64,000 nt of DNA, from the NCBI RefSeq assembly GCF_018399035.1, contig NZ_CP073760.1:5146501-5210500 (forward strand). Reading direction: 5' to 3'. This document shows, piece after piece, positions 9,095 through 20,491 of this stretch. The stretch is from Thiocapsa sp. GTDB lineage: Bacteria > Pseudomonadota > Gammaproteobacteria > Chromatiales > Chromatiaceae. The notes beneath the pieces were generated by a model, which made no database searches, was not told the DNA's origin, and saw nothing but the letters and a program-made list of their open reading frames with translations. Position numbers and translations under genes: made by a program. Positions within the stretch are counted from its first letter, which is position 1; each line of letters starts with the position of its first letter.

Positions 9095-9598
9095 ATGCAG
9101 CGCGCTAGCCACCCTTGGGCGACCGCCTGCGTCCTGTCGGGTCGCCCCAATATCGGCGCGCTCATGAGTCTCTGCGAAGAGAACTTCGCGCGCCTCTCCC
9201 GTTTGGTCCCGGACCTGGTCGCGCGCCCCTCGGGTGTCTACGGATCCTGTTGCAGCGAAGGGGTCGATCTCTATCTCGAAGTCGAAGAGCAGGCGCGCTT
9301 CACGACCCTTCTTCGGTTGACTTATCTCTTTCCCGTTCAAGGGGTTGTGCTCCCGGATCCGGATGCCCGCCTGAGGGTCTATCACGACGCCCGTCAGGTC
9401 GAGGTGATCGATCTGCGTCAGACGGTTCTGCCGCTGCGGGCCGATTATCGTGCGCCGGCGCTCGCCGAGAAGTGGCAAGCGAATGTCTTCATCGGCAAAT
9501 GGCTGACGTATTGTTTACGGCAGGGGCGCGTCTTCGCAGATGCGCCGGTCACTCCGCCGACGTTTGCCTCCGGCACACGCGTCACGCTCTGCCCCTAG
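9095..9598 (+). CDS. DUF1249 family protein
   Basis: A 167-residue soluble protein of the YqiB-type DUF1249 family, whose function is unknown to me. Recognisable features: the MSLCEENFARLSRLVPDL segment near residues 27-44, the RVYHDARQVEV strand, and the conserved WQANVFIGKWLTYCLRQG segment (about 129-146). The ATG at 9095 is chosen because the preceding in-frame sequence overlaps the thioredoxin gene in another frame. Placed between the thioredoxin and iscR with the same orientation. Confidence 0.8.
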   Translation: MQRASHPWATACVLSGRPNIGALMSLCEENFARLSRLVPDLVARPSGVYGSCCSEGVDLYLEVEEQARFTTLLRLTYLFPVQGVVLPDPDARLRVYHDARQVEVIDLRQTVLPLRADYRAPALAEKWQANVFIGKWLTYCLRQGRVFADAPVTPPTFASGTRVTLCP

Positions 9599-9690
9599 CG
9601 CACTCTGCGTGCGGCCCTGGCCCGCGAGATCGTCCCTCCGGCCCCTTCTTTCGAGACCCCTTCCCCGGCGACCGATCACGCGGTTGCGCA

Positions 9691-9730
9691 TTGAAATGTC
9701 GAAATTGTTGACTACTTAACTGGAGGATAC
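9691..9730 (+). promoter_or_regulatory. iscR promoter with overlapping IscR (type 1) binding site
   Basis: Bases 9704-9728 match the type-1 IscR site pattern at about 19 of 25 positions in a hand alignment, including GTTGACT and the mirrored ACTGGA half. A possible -35 TTGAAA (9691-9696) and an AT-rich -10 near 9713-9719 overlap it. Autorepression of iscR by [2Fe-2S]-IscR is known in E. coli, so the arrangement is expected; the exact promoter elements are inferred. Confidence 0.6.
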
Positions 9731-9788
9731 CGGGCGACCTCGCGACGAACCGCGCGCCCGTCGGCACACTCACTCCAGGCATCCTACG

Positions 9789-10259
9789 ATGAGACTATCG
9801 ACGAAAGGCAGATATGCGGTAACCGCTATGCTCGATCTTGCTCTGCACTCCGGCAATGGGCCGGTAACGCTGGCGGACGTCTCGGTGAATCAAGGGATCT
9901 CGCTGTCGTATCTCGAGCAACTCTTTGCCGCGCTGCGCAGCAAGAAGCTCGTGCGCGGCGTGCGCGGACCGGGTGGAGGCTACTATCTCGGCCGGCCGGC
10001 CGAGGAGATCTCGATCGCCAACATCATCTGCGCCGTCGACGAGTGGGTGGAGTTCACCCGCTGCGGCGGTCGCGAGAACTGCCGGGACGGGCAGCGTTGT
10101 CTGACGCACCATCTGTGGGATCAGCTCAGCGACGAAATCTTCCGATTTCTCAGCGACATCTCGCTGCAGGACTTGGTCGACCGCGGCCGCGCTCGACCCG
10201 GCGCGCCCAAGATCGGGGTCGAGGAGCTCGAAGACGACGCCAAACGCCGCGCGGCATAG
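9789..10259 (+). CDS. iscR: Rrf2-family Fe-S cluster regulator IscR
   Basis: A 156-residue transcription factor. The N-terminal winged helix (MRLSTKGRYAVTAMLDLA, then YLEQLFAALR) is followed by the cluster-binding loop with C92, C98, C104 and H107, the same ligand numbers as E. coli IscR. It senses cellular Fe-S status and represses its own operon when holding a [2Fe-2S] cluster. Unusually, no iscS/iscU/iscA genes follow; the next gene is prmB. The regulator is therefore either separated from its operon or regulates at a distance. The C-terminal tail (IGVEELEDDAKRRAA) is like that of other gammaproteobacteria. Confidence 0.92.
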   Translation: MRLSTKGRYAVTAMLDLALHSGNGPVTLADVSVNQGISLSYLEQLFAALRSKKLVRGVRGPGGGYYLGRPAEEISIANIICAVDEWVEFTRCGGRENCRDGQRCLTHHLWDQLSDEIFRFLSDISLQDLVDRGRARPGAPKIGVEELEDDAKRRAA

Positions 10260-10398
10260 CCGACCCGCCGCGGCATCCCGGGGCGGGACCCGCATCCGCC
10301 CCGTCTCGACGCCGCCCGGCAACGGGGCTGAACAGGGGCTCGCGGTAGTGGTATCCTGCAGCGCTGGATTCACTGACGCGTTCTCTTCGATACTTCGT

Positions 10399-11325
10399 AT
10401 GGCCGAGCAGCCGGATGGTTTGATCACGATACAAGACTTCGTGCGGTGGGGCGCAAGCCGCTTCAATGCCGCCGGGCTTTTCTTCGGTCACGGGACCGAC
10501 AACGCTCTCGACGAGGCCGCTCACCTGGTCCTTGGTGCCTTGACCTTGGATCCTGGACTGCCCGCCGCCTTTCGCGACTGTCGGTTGACGCCGGCCGAGC
10601 GCGTACTGGTGTGCAACATGCTCGAGCGCCGCGTCCTGGAGCGTCTTCCGGCGGCCTACCTGACCGGGCGGACCTGGTTTGCCGGTCTGGAGATGATCGT
10701 GACACCGGATGTCCTGGTGCCGCGCTCGCCGATCGCCGAGCTGGTCGAGGCCGGATTCGAGCCCTGGATCGACGGCGAAATCGTCTGTCGTGTGCTGGAC
10801 TTGTGTTGCGGGAGCGGTTGTATCGGCGTGGCAGCGGCCGTGCACCTGCCGGATGTGGACATCGACCTGGTCGACATCTCGCCCGACGCCTTGGACGTGG
10901 CAAGACGCAACGTTGCACGCCACGGGGTCGAGGACCGGGTTCGCGTCTTTGCCTCGGATCTGTTCGGGTCCCTTCCGAACGACCGCTACGACGTTATCGT
11001 CTCCAACCCTCCGTACATCTCGCGCTCCGAGCTGGATTCCCTGCCGCTCGAGTACCGCAACGAGCCCGAGTTGGGTCTTTTCGGCGGCGAAGACGGTCTG
11101 GATCTTGTCGTGCGGATCCTGGCGGATGCTGCAAGCCATCTGACCGACGAGGGCATCCTGATCGTCGAGGTCGGGAGCGCCGCGCCGGAGCTCGAGCGCC
11201 GCTTGCCGAGCGTGCCCTTCACCTGGATCGAGTTCGAGCGCGGCGGGGAGGGCGTCTTCCTGCTGACGCGCGAGCAGCTCGATCGCCACCAGCTCGAGCT
11301 GCTCGAAGAGGCCACGGCCCGATGA
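10399..11325 (+). CDS. prmB: Ribosomal protein uL3 glutamine methyltransferase PrmB
   Basis: A 308-residue SAM-dependent methyltransferase. Motif I DLCCGSGCIG at about 134-143 binds SAM; NPPY at about 203-206 binds the glutamine amide. The N-terminal helical domain and the segment LPAAYLTGRTWFAGLEM are typical of PrmB, which methylates a glutamine of ribosomal protein L3, rather than of PrmC. The ATG at 10399 is preferred to the GTG at 10348; the shorter form aligns with the usual N-terminus. Gene order with iscR and hemN looks like chance neighbours. Confidence 0.88.
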   Translation: MAEQPDGLITIQDFVRWGASRFNAAGLFFGHGTDNALDEAAHLVLGALTLDPGLPAAFRDCRLTPAERVLVCNMLERRVLERLPAAYLTGRTWFAGLEMIVTPDVLVPRSPIAELVEAGFEPWIDGEIVCRVLDLCCGSGCIGVAAAVHLPDVDIDLVDISPDALDVARRNVARHGVEDRVRVFASDLFGSLPNDRYDVIVSNPPYISRSELDSLPLEYRNEPELGLFGGEDGLDLVVRILADAASHLTDEGILIVEVGSAAPELERRLPSVPFTWIEFERGGEGVFLLTREQLDRHQLELLEEATAR

Positions 11326-11355
11326 GCTTGCCTCGCGCGGGAGGATCTGCCGTTC

Positions 11356-11463
11356 ATGGATCCGGCCGGCAAGCATGCGGAAGAGATTCCATTCCATACC
11401 CTGCTCAAATCGATCAACGAGACGCACCGTCGCGGCCTCGATGTCGGCGGGGATGATGCCTGA
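11356..11463 (+). CDS. Possible 35-residue small protein
   Basis: A short reading frame between prmB and hemN, starting ATG at 11356 with GGGAGGA about 10 bases upstream and ending TGA at 11461. The sequence (EEIPFHTLLKSINETH near the middle) has ordinary amino-acid composition and no known motif. It may be a real small gene or the remnant of a larger one. I do not recognise it. Confidence 0.3.
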   Translation: MDPAGKHAEEIPFHTLLKSINETHRRGLDVGGDDA

Positions 11464-11527
11464 GACAGGCGCTACGAACATGGCCGAGCGGGTGTCGCAG
11501 CCGACCCCGCGGCCGGAGGGTTGAACG

Positions 11528-12913
11528 GTGGAACAAGGTATTTCATTCGATCTGGATCTGATCCGTCGCTACGATCAAAGCGGCCCTCGGTATACCTCGT
11601 ATCCGACCGCGGTGGAGTTCGACGAATCCTTCGACGCCGCGGCCTACCGCGCGGCCTGCGAGCGCAGCAATCACAGCGGTCGTCCGCTCTCGCTCTATTT
11701 CCACATCCCCTTCTGCGACACCGTTTGCTTCTACTGCGCCTGCAACAAGATCGCGACCAAGGACCGCTCCTTGGCCCCGCCCTATCTCGAGCGCGTCTAC
11801 AAGGAGCTCGCCCTGCAGTCGGAGCTGTTCGATAAGTCCCGTGTGGTCGAGCAGCTGCATTGGGGCGGCGGTACGCCGACCTTCCTCAGCCACGCTCAGA
11901 TGACCGAGCTGATGGAGACGACGCGCCGGCACTTCAACCTGGCCGGGGACGATGTCGGCGAGTACTCGATCGAGATCGATCCGCGCGAGGCCGATGCCCC
12001 CGGTGTTGCGCTGCTGCGCCGTCTGGGCTTCAACCGGATGAGTCTGGGCGTGCAGGACTTCGACCCGCGCGTTCAGCAGGCCGTGAACCGCATCCAGACC
12101 GAGGCCGAGACCATGGCCGTGCTCGAGGCGGCCCGCTCGGAGGGTTTCCGCTCGATCAGCATCGACCTCATCTACGGCCTGCCGTTCCAGACGCCCGAGA
12201 GCTTCGCGCGCACCCTCGAGCGCATCATCGCGGTCGATCCGGAGCGTCTTTCCGTCTTCAACTACGCGCATCTGCCCGAGCGCTTCAAGCCGCAACGGCG
12301 GATCAACGAGGCCGATCTGCCCGCGCCCGAGGCGAAGCTCGACATCCTCCAGTCGACAATCGAGCGCCTGACCCAGGCCGGCTACGTCTATATCGGCATG
12401 GACCATTTCGCCCGCCCGGACGACGAGCTGGCCCGCGCCCAGCAGGCCGGGACCCTCTATCGCAACTTCCAGGGCTACTCCACCCACGCAGACTGCGATC
12501 TGATCGGGATCGGGGTGACCTCCATCGGCAAGATCGACAACACCTACGGCCAGAATCGGCGCGGGCTCGAGGAGTACTACGCGGATCTCGACGCCGGGCG
12601 TCTGCCGGTCTTCCGCGGCATCGAGCTGACCCGCGACGATCTGATTCGCCGCGATATGATCACCCGTCTGATCTGTCACTTCGAGCTGGACATCCCGTCC
12701 GCCGAGGCGGCCTGGGACATCCGCTTCGACGACTATTTCGCCGACGCCCTGATGAAGCTGCGCGACATGGCCGGCGACGGCCTTCTGGAGGTCGATGCGC
12801 AGAAGATCCGCATCCTCCCGCGCGGGCGTCTCCTGGTGCGCAACATCTGCATGGCCTTCGACGCCTATCTGGCCACCAAGACCGGGCCGATCGGCTTCTC
12901 GAAGGTGATCTGA
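11528..12913 (+). CDS. hemN: Oxygen-independent coproporphyrinogen III oxidase
   Basis: A 461-residue radical SAM enzyme that decarboxylates coproporphyrinogen III to protoporphyrinogen IX without oxygen, needed for haem and bacteriochlorophyll when oxygen is low. The [4Fe-4S]-binding CX3CX2C motif is C63/C67/C70, close to E. coli numbering. GGGTPTFL and the HemN C-terminal domain (RDDLIRRDMITRLICHFELD) are present, so it is a true HemN rather than the HemW-type homologue. Start GTG at 11528, with GGAGGG upstream. I found no convincing FNR box upstream, although the gene is often FNR-controlled. Confidence 0.95.
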   Translation: MEQGISFDLDLIRRYDQSGPRYTSYPTAVEFDESFDAAAYRAACERSNHSGRPLSLYFHIPFCDTVCFYCACNKIATKDRSLAPPYLERVYKELALQSELFDKSRVVEQLHWGGGTPTFLSHAQMTELMETTRRHFNLAGDDVGEYSIEIDPREADAPGVALLRRLGFNRMSLGVQDFDPRVQQAVNRIQTEAETMAVLEAARSEGFRSISIDLIYGLPFQTPESFARTLERIIAVDPERLSVFNYAHLPERFKPQRRINEADLPAPEAKLDILQSTIERLTQAGYVYIGMDHFARPDDELARAQQAGTLYRNFQGYSTHADCDLIGIGVTSIGKIDNTYGQNRRGLEEYYADLDAGRLPVFRGIELTRDDLIRRDMITRLICHFELDIPSAEAAWDIRFDDYFADALMKLRDMAGDGLLEVDAQKIRILPRGRLLVRNICMAFDAYLATKTGPIGFSKVI

Positions 12914-12924
12914 CGGCGACTTCG

Positions 12925-13401
12925 ATGGTGGGCAACGGCGTCTCGCCGGACATCCCTGCGCGGTTTCGGGCGGCGGCGGCAAGGTTCGGCGAGTCAATCG
13001 GCGTCTGCTCCGATCAGGGTAATTGGAGTTACGCCGCGCTCGACGGCCCGACCGATGTGGCCGTGCGGGTGCGGATCGGTGCGGCCCCCTCGGGCGATCC
13101 GGCGATGCTGGATTTCGCCGCCATGATGCGCAGTGCGGAGCCTGTACCGGTCCGAGCGCGCGATCCGCGGCACGCGACCGCCGCGATCCTCTACACCTCC
13201 GGCACCACCGGTCGTCCCAAGGGCGCCATGTTGTCCCACGCCAATCTGATTGCGAACGCCGATGGCGTCACGCAGGCGCTCGGGCTCACACCGGCCGATC
13301 GCATCCTGGTCGTACCCCCGATGTTTCACGCCTTTGCCGCGACCGTCGGTGTGCTGACCCCGCTGCTGCATGGGCTCGGGATCGTGCTCGACACGGCGTG
13401 A
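12925..13401 (+). pseudogene. Truncated AMP-binding acyl-CoA synthetase fragment
   Basis: An open frame of 158 codons that covers only the start of an AMP-dependent synthetase. It has an N-terminal piece (PARFRAAAARFGESIGVCS), then skips to the AMP-binding A3 loop YTSGTTGRPKGAML and the following PPMFHAFAATVGVL, and stops at TGA where the rest of the ~500-residue enzyme should continue. The gap between the two pieces suggests an internal deletion as well as loss of the C-terminal two thirds. It cannot form an active enzyme. It begins 11 bp after hemN. Confidence 0.75.
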
Positions 13402-13560
13402 GCGCCCGGGTCATCCGATAGAGTGGTATCCGATAGCGTTCGCCACGGCCGGTCCGTGCGCTATACTGGACAGCTTTTATGCGGTTTGGGCGCCTCTGCC
13501 CGATCCAAGATTCAACAACCTAGGGACCCTCTCGGCGAGGGGGCCGAGCGGAGAGACATG

Positions 13561-14862
13561 ATGCAGGTTTCGGTGGAGACGGGCGAGGGACTGGAGCGAC
13601 GGATGAAGATCGATCTGCCTTTCGAGCAGATCGCGGCCGAGGTGGAGAAGCGCTTGCAGAAGCTCGGTCGCAGCGCACGCGTGCCCGGATTTCGGCCGGG
13701 TAAGATACCCATGAAGGTGCTGCGTCAACGCTATGGCGATGCCGTGCACCAAGAGGTCTTCGGCGAGCTCGTCGAGTCCAGCTTCTCCGAGGCGCTCCTG
13801 CAGGAATCGCTGCGTCCCGCGGGGATGCCGCGCATCGAGCCTGCGATCGATCCGGTCGAGCAGCGTTTCGGCTATACGGCGATCTTCGAGGTTTTGCCGC
13901 AGGTGGAGGTTGTCTCCCTCGCCGGGCGCGTCGTGAAGGCACCGGTCGCCGAGATCACCGACGAAGACATCGATGCGATGGTCGAGCGGCTGCGTCGGCA
14001 GCACGCGACCCGGCAACCGGTGGAGCGAGCCGCCGCGACGGGCGATCTTCTGACCATCTCCTTCAATGGAACCCTCGACGGCGAGCCCTTCGAGGGCGGC
14101 TCCGCTTCCGGGGTCAAGCTCGAGCTGGGCACGGGTCGCATGATCCCGGGATTCGAGGAAGGCTTGATCGGCGCCTCGGCCGGCGAGGCGCGCACGCTCG
14201 ATCTCGTGTTTCCCGATCCCTATCAGGCCGAGCATCTCGCCGGCAAGCCGGTCCGTTTCGAAGTGACGGTCGAGGCGGTGGAGGAGTCCGTTCTGCCCGA
14301 GGTCGATGCAACCTTCATCGAGGCGTTCGGTGTTGCCGACGGTGATGTCGCGCGTTTTCGCGAAGACGTGCGCCAAAACATGGGACGGGAGATGAAACAG
14401 CGGCTCGACGCCCGCAGAAAAGACGCGGTGATGGACCTGCTCCTCGAGGCCCACGAGATCGCGCTGCCCGGCGTCTTGATTCAGGAGGAGATCCGCGCGA
14501 TGAAGGCGCAGATGCTCGAGACGCTCGGCTCCAAGGAGATCGCGCTCCCGGACGGGCTGTTCGACGAAGCCGCGAAGCGACGTGTCGCGCTCGGACTCAT
14601 CATCGGCGAGATCGTGAAACAGCAAGGGCTTCGCCCCGATGCGCAGCGGGTCCGCGCGGCGGTCGAGGAGAACGCCTCGACGTACGAGCATCCGCAGGCG
14701 GTCGTCGATTATTTCTATTCCGACCCCAAGCACCTTGCCTCGGTCGAGAGCCTCGTGCTCGAGGGTCACGTCGTCGACTGGGTGTTGGAACAGGTCGAAG
14801 TCGAGGAAGATCCACTGACCTTCGCCACCTTGTCCGAGTCGGGCCCGCGTCCGGGCGTTTGA
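13561..14862 (+). CDS. tig: Trigger factor
   Basis: A 433-residue ribosome-associated chaperone and peptidyl-prolyl isomerase. The ribosome-binding signature GFRPGK is at 43-48. The FKBP-type PPIase domain runs from about 150 to 245 (GDLLTISFNGTLDGEPFEGG, IPGFEEGL), followed by the helical chaperone domain. Of two adjacent in-frame ATGs, the second (13561) is chosen because GGAGAG at 13550-13555 is properly spaced and the product starts MQVSVE as in the family. A TATACT -10 candidate lies at 13462-13467. First gene of the tig-clpP-clpX-lon-hup cluster. Confidence 0.96.
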   Translation: MQVSVETGEGLERRMKIDLPFEQIAAEVEKRLQKLGRSARVPGFRPGKIPMKVLRQRYGDAVHQEVFGELVESSFSEALLQESLRPAGMPRIEPAIDPVEQRFGYTAIFEVLPQVEVVSLAGRVVKAPVAEITDEDIDAMVERLRRQHATRQPVERAAATGDLLTISFNGTLDGEPFEGGSASGVKLELGTGRMIPGFEEGLIGASAGEARTLDLVFPDPYQAEHLAGKPVRFEVTVEAVEESVLPEVDATFIEAFGVADGDVARFREDVRQNMGREMKQRLDARRKDAVMDLLLEAHEIALPGVLIQEEIRAMKAQMLETLGSKEIALPDGLFDEAAKRRVALGLIIGEIVKQQGLRPDAQRVRAAVEENASTYEHPQAVVDYFYSDPKHLASVESLVLEGHVVDWVLEQVEVEEDPLTFATLSESGPRPGV

Positions 14863-14976
14863 CGACAGCGGCTATGACGTCCGGTATCCGTGCGCCGGTC
14901 AGGCACACATCCGCGCGCGGCGATCATCCGCGGGCGGATGTCGGTTTTGTTCATTCTGAACGCGAATCAAGGCGAT

Positions 14977-15010
14977 GTTTCAATCCACGCCCGGCCAAGC
15001 CGGGCGATAC
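14977..15010 (-). repeat. Solitary CRISPR-repeat-like sequence in the clpP leader
   Basis: Read on the minus strand this 34-base word starts GTATCGCCCGGC, can fold as CGCCCGGC/GCCGGGCG with a 3-base loop, and ends GCGTGGATTGAAAC. That 3' end and the central hairpin are hallmarks of type I-C-like CRISPR repeats. It occurs once in this window; there is no array, spacer or cas gene here. It may be a relic or a coincidence. Confidence 0.45.
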
Positions 15011-15083
15011 GGCACGGAAGAGGTTACGCCTCTCCCGTGCGGCATTATCCCCCTGAAGGGGAGGTTTCAACCTGGAGAATTTG
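15011..15083 (+). promoter_or_regulatory. Structured clpP leader
   Basis: Directly after the CRISPR-like hairpin come a second hairpin (GCACGG-A-AGAGG pairing with CCTCT-C-CCGTGC, 15012-15040) and a small CCCC/GGGG hairpin (about 15049-15062), then the ribosome-binding site GGAGA. Three hairpins in a row before clpP suggest a structured mRNA leader. Function unknown. Confidence 0.4.
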
Positions 15084-15740
15084 ATGAAACATCCTACGAG
15101 CTATTCTTCAAGCCGTTCGGATTGGCAGCCCTCCGGCCTGGGGTTGGTGCCCATCGTCGTCGAGCAGACGGCGCGCGGCGAGCGCTCCTTCGACATCTAC
15201 TCCCGGCTTCTCAAAGAGCGCGTCATCTTCCTGGTGGGTCCGGTCGAGGACCACATGGCAAACCTGGTGGTTGCGCAACTGCTGTTTCTGGAGTCGGAAA
15301 ACCCCGACAAGGACATCCACCTCTATATCAACTCGCCGGGCGGCTCCGTAACGGCGGGCTTGGCGATCTACGACACCATGCGCTTCGTCAGGCCCGATGT
15401 CAGCACCATGTGCATCGGTCAGGCAGCCAGCATGGGTGCCTTGCTGCTGGCGGGCGGTGCAGCGGGCAAGCGCGTCTGCTTGCCTCATTCGCGCATGATG
15501 ATTCATCAGCCCCTGGGCGGTTTTCAGGGCCAGGCAACGGATATCGATATCCATGCGCGCGAGATTCTGTACATTCGCGATCGGCTCAACTCTATCCTTG
15601 CGCATCACACGGGGCAGCCGATCGAGAAAATCGCGGACGATACCGAGCGTGACCGCTTCATGAGCGGCGAGGATGCCGTAGCATACGGATTGATCGACAA
15701 GGTCATCGACGAGCGCGGTCCGGCGCCGAAGAAGGCCTGA
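15084..15740 (+). CDS. clpP: ATP-dependent Clp protease proteolytic subunit
   Basis: A 218-residue serine protease forming the tetradecameric ClpP chamber. Catalytic triad: S116 (GQAASMGA), H141 (MMIHQPLGG) and D190 (TERDRFMS). The ATG at 15084 follows GGAGA by six bases; the TTG immediately upstream is not needed. The N-terminal ~20 residues would be removed as a propeptide. It lies between tig and clpX, the usual arrangement, with a long leader of 221 bp holding the CRISPR-like hairpin. Confidence 0.97.
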   Translation: MKHPTSYSSSRSDWQPSGLGLVPIVVEQTARGERSFDIYSRLLKERVIFLVGPVEDHMANLVVAQLLFLESENPDKDIHLYINSPGGSVTAGLAIYDTMRFVRPDVSTMCIGQAASMGALLLAGGAAGKRVCLPHSRMMIHQPLGGFQGQATDIDIHAREILYIRDRLNSILAHHTGQPIEKIADDTERDRFMSGEDAVAYGLIDKVIDERGPAPKKA

Positions 15741-15946
15741 TCTCTCGACGTTCCGCGCAGGTCGCGTGCATCCGGCTTCGGATCGCCGCTCTGCGCCGGC
15801 TACCGCGGATCCAGTACAGGACCCCGTGGTGACGGGCGCGAATCGTCACCATCTTGCCATCCAACAGCAAACCGTTATGATTGAGTTTGCGCCTTCAGGG
15901 AGATTTTCATCCTGAAACCAACCGACCGCACGGAGACTCGACCGCG

Positions 15947-17221
15947 ATGAGTGGAACTAGCCACGGCAAGAGCGACGACGGGAAACTACTCTACTGCTCG
16001 TTCTGCGGCAAGAGTCAACACGAGGTCCGCAAGCTCATTGCCGGTCCGTCCGTTTTCATCTGCGATGAGTGCGTCGAGCTCTGCAACGACATCATTCGCG
16101 AGGAGATGCAGGACGGTGTCGGCGAAGCGACCAACAACCTTCCCAAGCCGCGCGAGATCAATGCGCGCCTCGACGAGTTCGTGATCGGCCAAGAGCAGGC
16201 CAAGAAGGTCCTGTCGGTCGCGGTCTACAACCATTACAAACGTCTCGAGGTCGCCGAGGCCAAGGAAGACATCGAGATCGCCAAGAGCAACATTCTCTTG
16301 ATCGGCCCGACCGGGTCGGGCAAGACGTTGCTGGCGGAGACGCTCGCGCGCCTGCTGAACGTGCCCTTCACGATCGCCGATGCGACGACCTTGACCGAGG
16401 CCGGTTATGTCGGCGAGGACGTCGAGAACATCATCCAGAAGCTGCTTCAGAAGTGCGACTACGACGTCGAGAAGGCACAGACGGGCATCGTCTACATCGA
16501 TGAGATCGATAAGATTTCGCGCAAATCGGACAATCCCTCGATTACCCGCGATGTCTCCGGCGAGGGCGTTCAGCAAGCTCTGCTCAAGCTGATCGAAGGC
16601 ACCGTCGCCTCGGTTCCGCCGCAGGGCGGGCGTAAGCATCCGCAGCAAGAGTTTCTGCAGGTCGATACCTCCAATATTCTCTTCATCGTCGGCGGTGCCT
16701 TCGCGGGTCTGGATAAAGTGATTCAGAATCGCTCGCGCAAGACCGGGATCGGCTTCGCCGCCGAGGTCCACAGCCAGGACGACCGACGTCAGATCGGCGA
16801 GCTCTTGAGCGCGGTGGAGCCCGAGGATCTCATCCGGTACGGCCTGATCCCCGAGTTTGTGGGCCGACTCCCGGTGATGGCGACCTTGGAGGAGCTCGAC
16901 GAGCCGGCGCTGATGCGCATCCTGACCGAGCCCAAGCATGCCCTGGTCAAGCAGTATCAGCGTCTCTTCGAGATGGAGGGCGTGGAGCTCGAGCTTCGCG
17001 AGGATGCCCTGCACGGGATCTCGCGTAAGGCCATGGAGCGAAAGACGGGAGCCCGCGGACTGCGAACCATCATGGAGCAGGTGCTCTTGGACACCATGTA
17101 CGATCTTCCGTCGATGGATCACGTCGGCAAGGTCGTGATCGATGCATCGGTGATCTCGGGCGAAAACAAACCCTTTCTGATCTACGAAGGTTTGGAAAAG
17201 CAGGCTGTCGCGGCCGACTGA
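15947..17221 (+). CDS. clpX: ATP-dependent Clp protease ATP-binding subunit ClpX
   Basis: A 424-residue AAA+ unfoldase that feeds substrates to ClpP. The N-terminal zinc-binding domain has C17, C20, C39 and C42. Walker A is GPTGSGKT, Walker B VYIDEIDK, and the ClpP-docking IGF loop sits in KTGIGF. The ATG at 15947 is preferred because the upstream in-frame stretch lacks family similarity and a GGAGA precedes this start. It is 206 bp downstream of clpP. Confidence 0.97.
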   Translation: MSGTSHGKSDDGKLLYCSFCGKSQHEVRKLIAGPSVFICDECVELCNDIIREEMQDGVGEATNNLPKPREINARLDEFVIGQEQAKKVLSVAVYNHYKRLEVAEAKEDIEIAKSNILLIGPTGSGKTLLAETLARLLNVPFTIADATTLTEAGYVGEDVENIIQKLLQKCDYDVEKAQTGIVYIDEIDKISRKSDNPSITRDVSGEGVQQALLKLIEGTVASVPPQGGRKHPQQEFLQVDTSNILFIVGGAFAGLDKVIQNRSRKTGIGFAAEVHSQDDRRQIGELLSAVEPEDLIRYGLIPEFVGRLPVMATLEELDEPALMRILTEPKHALVKQYQRLFEMEGVELELREDALHGISRKAMERKTGARGLRTIMEQVLLDTMYDLPSMDHVGKVVIDASVISGENKPFLIYEGLEKQAVAAD

Positions 17222-17417
17222 TCCACGCTCGTCTCCCTCGTGTCCCGCAGACGTTGCGGGCACCGACTGCACCGGGTTTCTGTTGAAGTCGGCTCGGCGC
17301 GCCCTGATCCTTACCGCAGACCAATACTCCACCGACGCACCGAGCCGACGCGCGCTCGCGAGCCGCGGCGACACCTGTCGCCGGCTCAGGTCGTCCACTT
17401 CACGAGAACGGATCCAC

Positions 17418-19877
<2,460 letters not shown>

Positions 19878-20050
19878 TAACAGCAAAAAGCCGGTTGCCC
19901 TCGTCTGGACTCCGATTTAGCATGCAGCGCAGGTCGGTTGTGCCGCTGAGACGGTGTAATGGTCCCGCTCATCGGACGTAAGCCGATTTCGGCTTCTTCG
20001 GCGTCGGGGGCGCGTTTTGGCGCACAGTGAACGAATCAACAGGGGGAGCA

Positions 20051-20362
20051 ATGAATAAATCGGACGAAAAGTCAGCCGCGGTCAAGGCACTAAATAAGTC
20101 GGAGCTTATCGAAAAGATGGCGGATGCCGCGGATATCTCGAAAGCAGCGGCGGGGAAGGCACTCGATGCCTTCACGGACGCGATCGGCGAGGCACTGAAG
20201 GTGGGCAAAACCGTTTCCCTAATCGGCTTCGGAACCTTCGCAGTGAAGGAGCGCGCCGCGCGCACCGGTCGTAACCCTCAGACGGGTGCGGCAATCGAGA
20301 TCAAGGCGTCGAAGACGCCTTCATTTAAGGCTGGCAAAGCCCTGAAGGACGCAGTACAATAG
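20051..20362 (+). CDS. hup: DNA-binding protein HU (N-terminally extended)
   Basis: A 103-residue histone-like protein. The HU fold begins at NKSELIEKMADAA, contains the DNA-binding arm region GFGTFAVKERAARTGRNPQTG, and ends KAGKALKDAV. The ATG at 20051 adds 13 residues (MNKSDEKSAAVKA) to the usual 90-residue protein; no alternative start closer to the canonical N-terminus exists, and AGGGGGAG lies just upstream. The lon-hup order is typical. The added lysine-containing tail could change DNA affinity; that is inference. Confidence 0.92.
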   Translation: MNKSDEKSAAVKALNKSELIEKMADAADISKAAAGKALDAFTDAIGEALKVGKTVSLIGFGTFAVKERAARTGRNPQTGAAIEIKASKTPSFKAGKALKDAVQ

Positions 20363-20375
20363 TTGTTCGTCTGAA

Positions 20376-20451
20376 GGGTGCTTAGCTCAGCTGGGAGAGC
20401 ATCGCCCTTACAAGGCGAGGGTCGCAGGTTCGATCCCTGCAGCACCCACCA
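20376..20451 (+). tRNA. tRNA-Val (anticodon TAC)
   Basis: Complete cloverleaf: acceptor GGGTGCT pairs with AGCACCC, D-arm GCTC/GAGC, anticodon stem TCGCC/GGCGA with loop CTTACAA (anticodon TAC), T-arm GCAGG TTCGATC CCTGC, and an encoded CCA end. Confidence 0.97.
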
Positions 20452-20491
20452 AGTGCTTAGGAGCCAACGCGTTTCCGGGCCAAGGTTTTTC

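Noticed and set aside
10421..10436. FNR-box-like TTGATCACGATACAA
   Set aside because: The second half is imperfect and it lies inside prmB coding sequence.
14977..15083. CRISPR array
   Set aside because: Only one repeat-like unit is present; no regular repeats or spacers.
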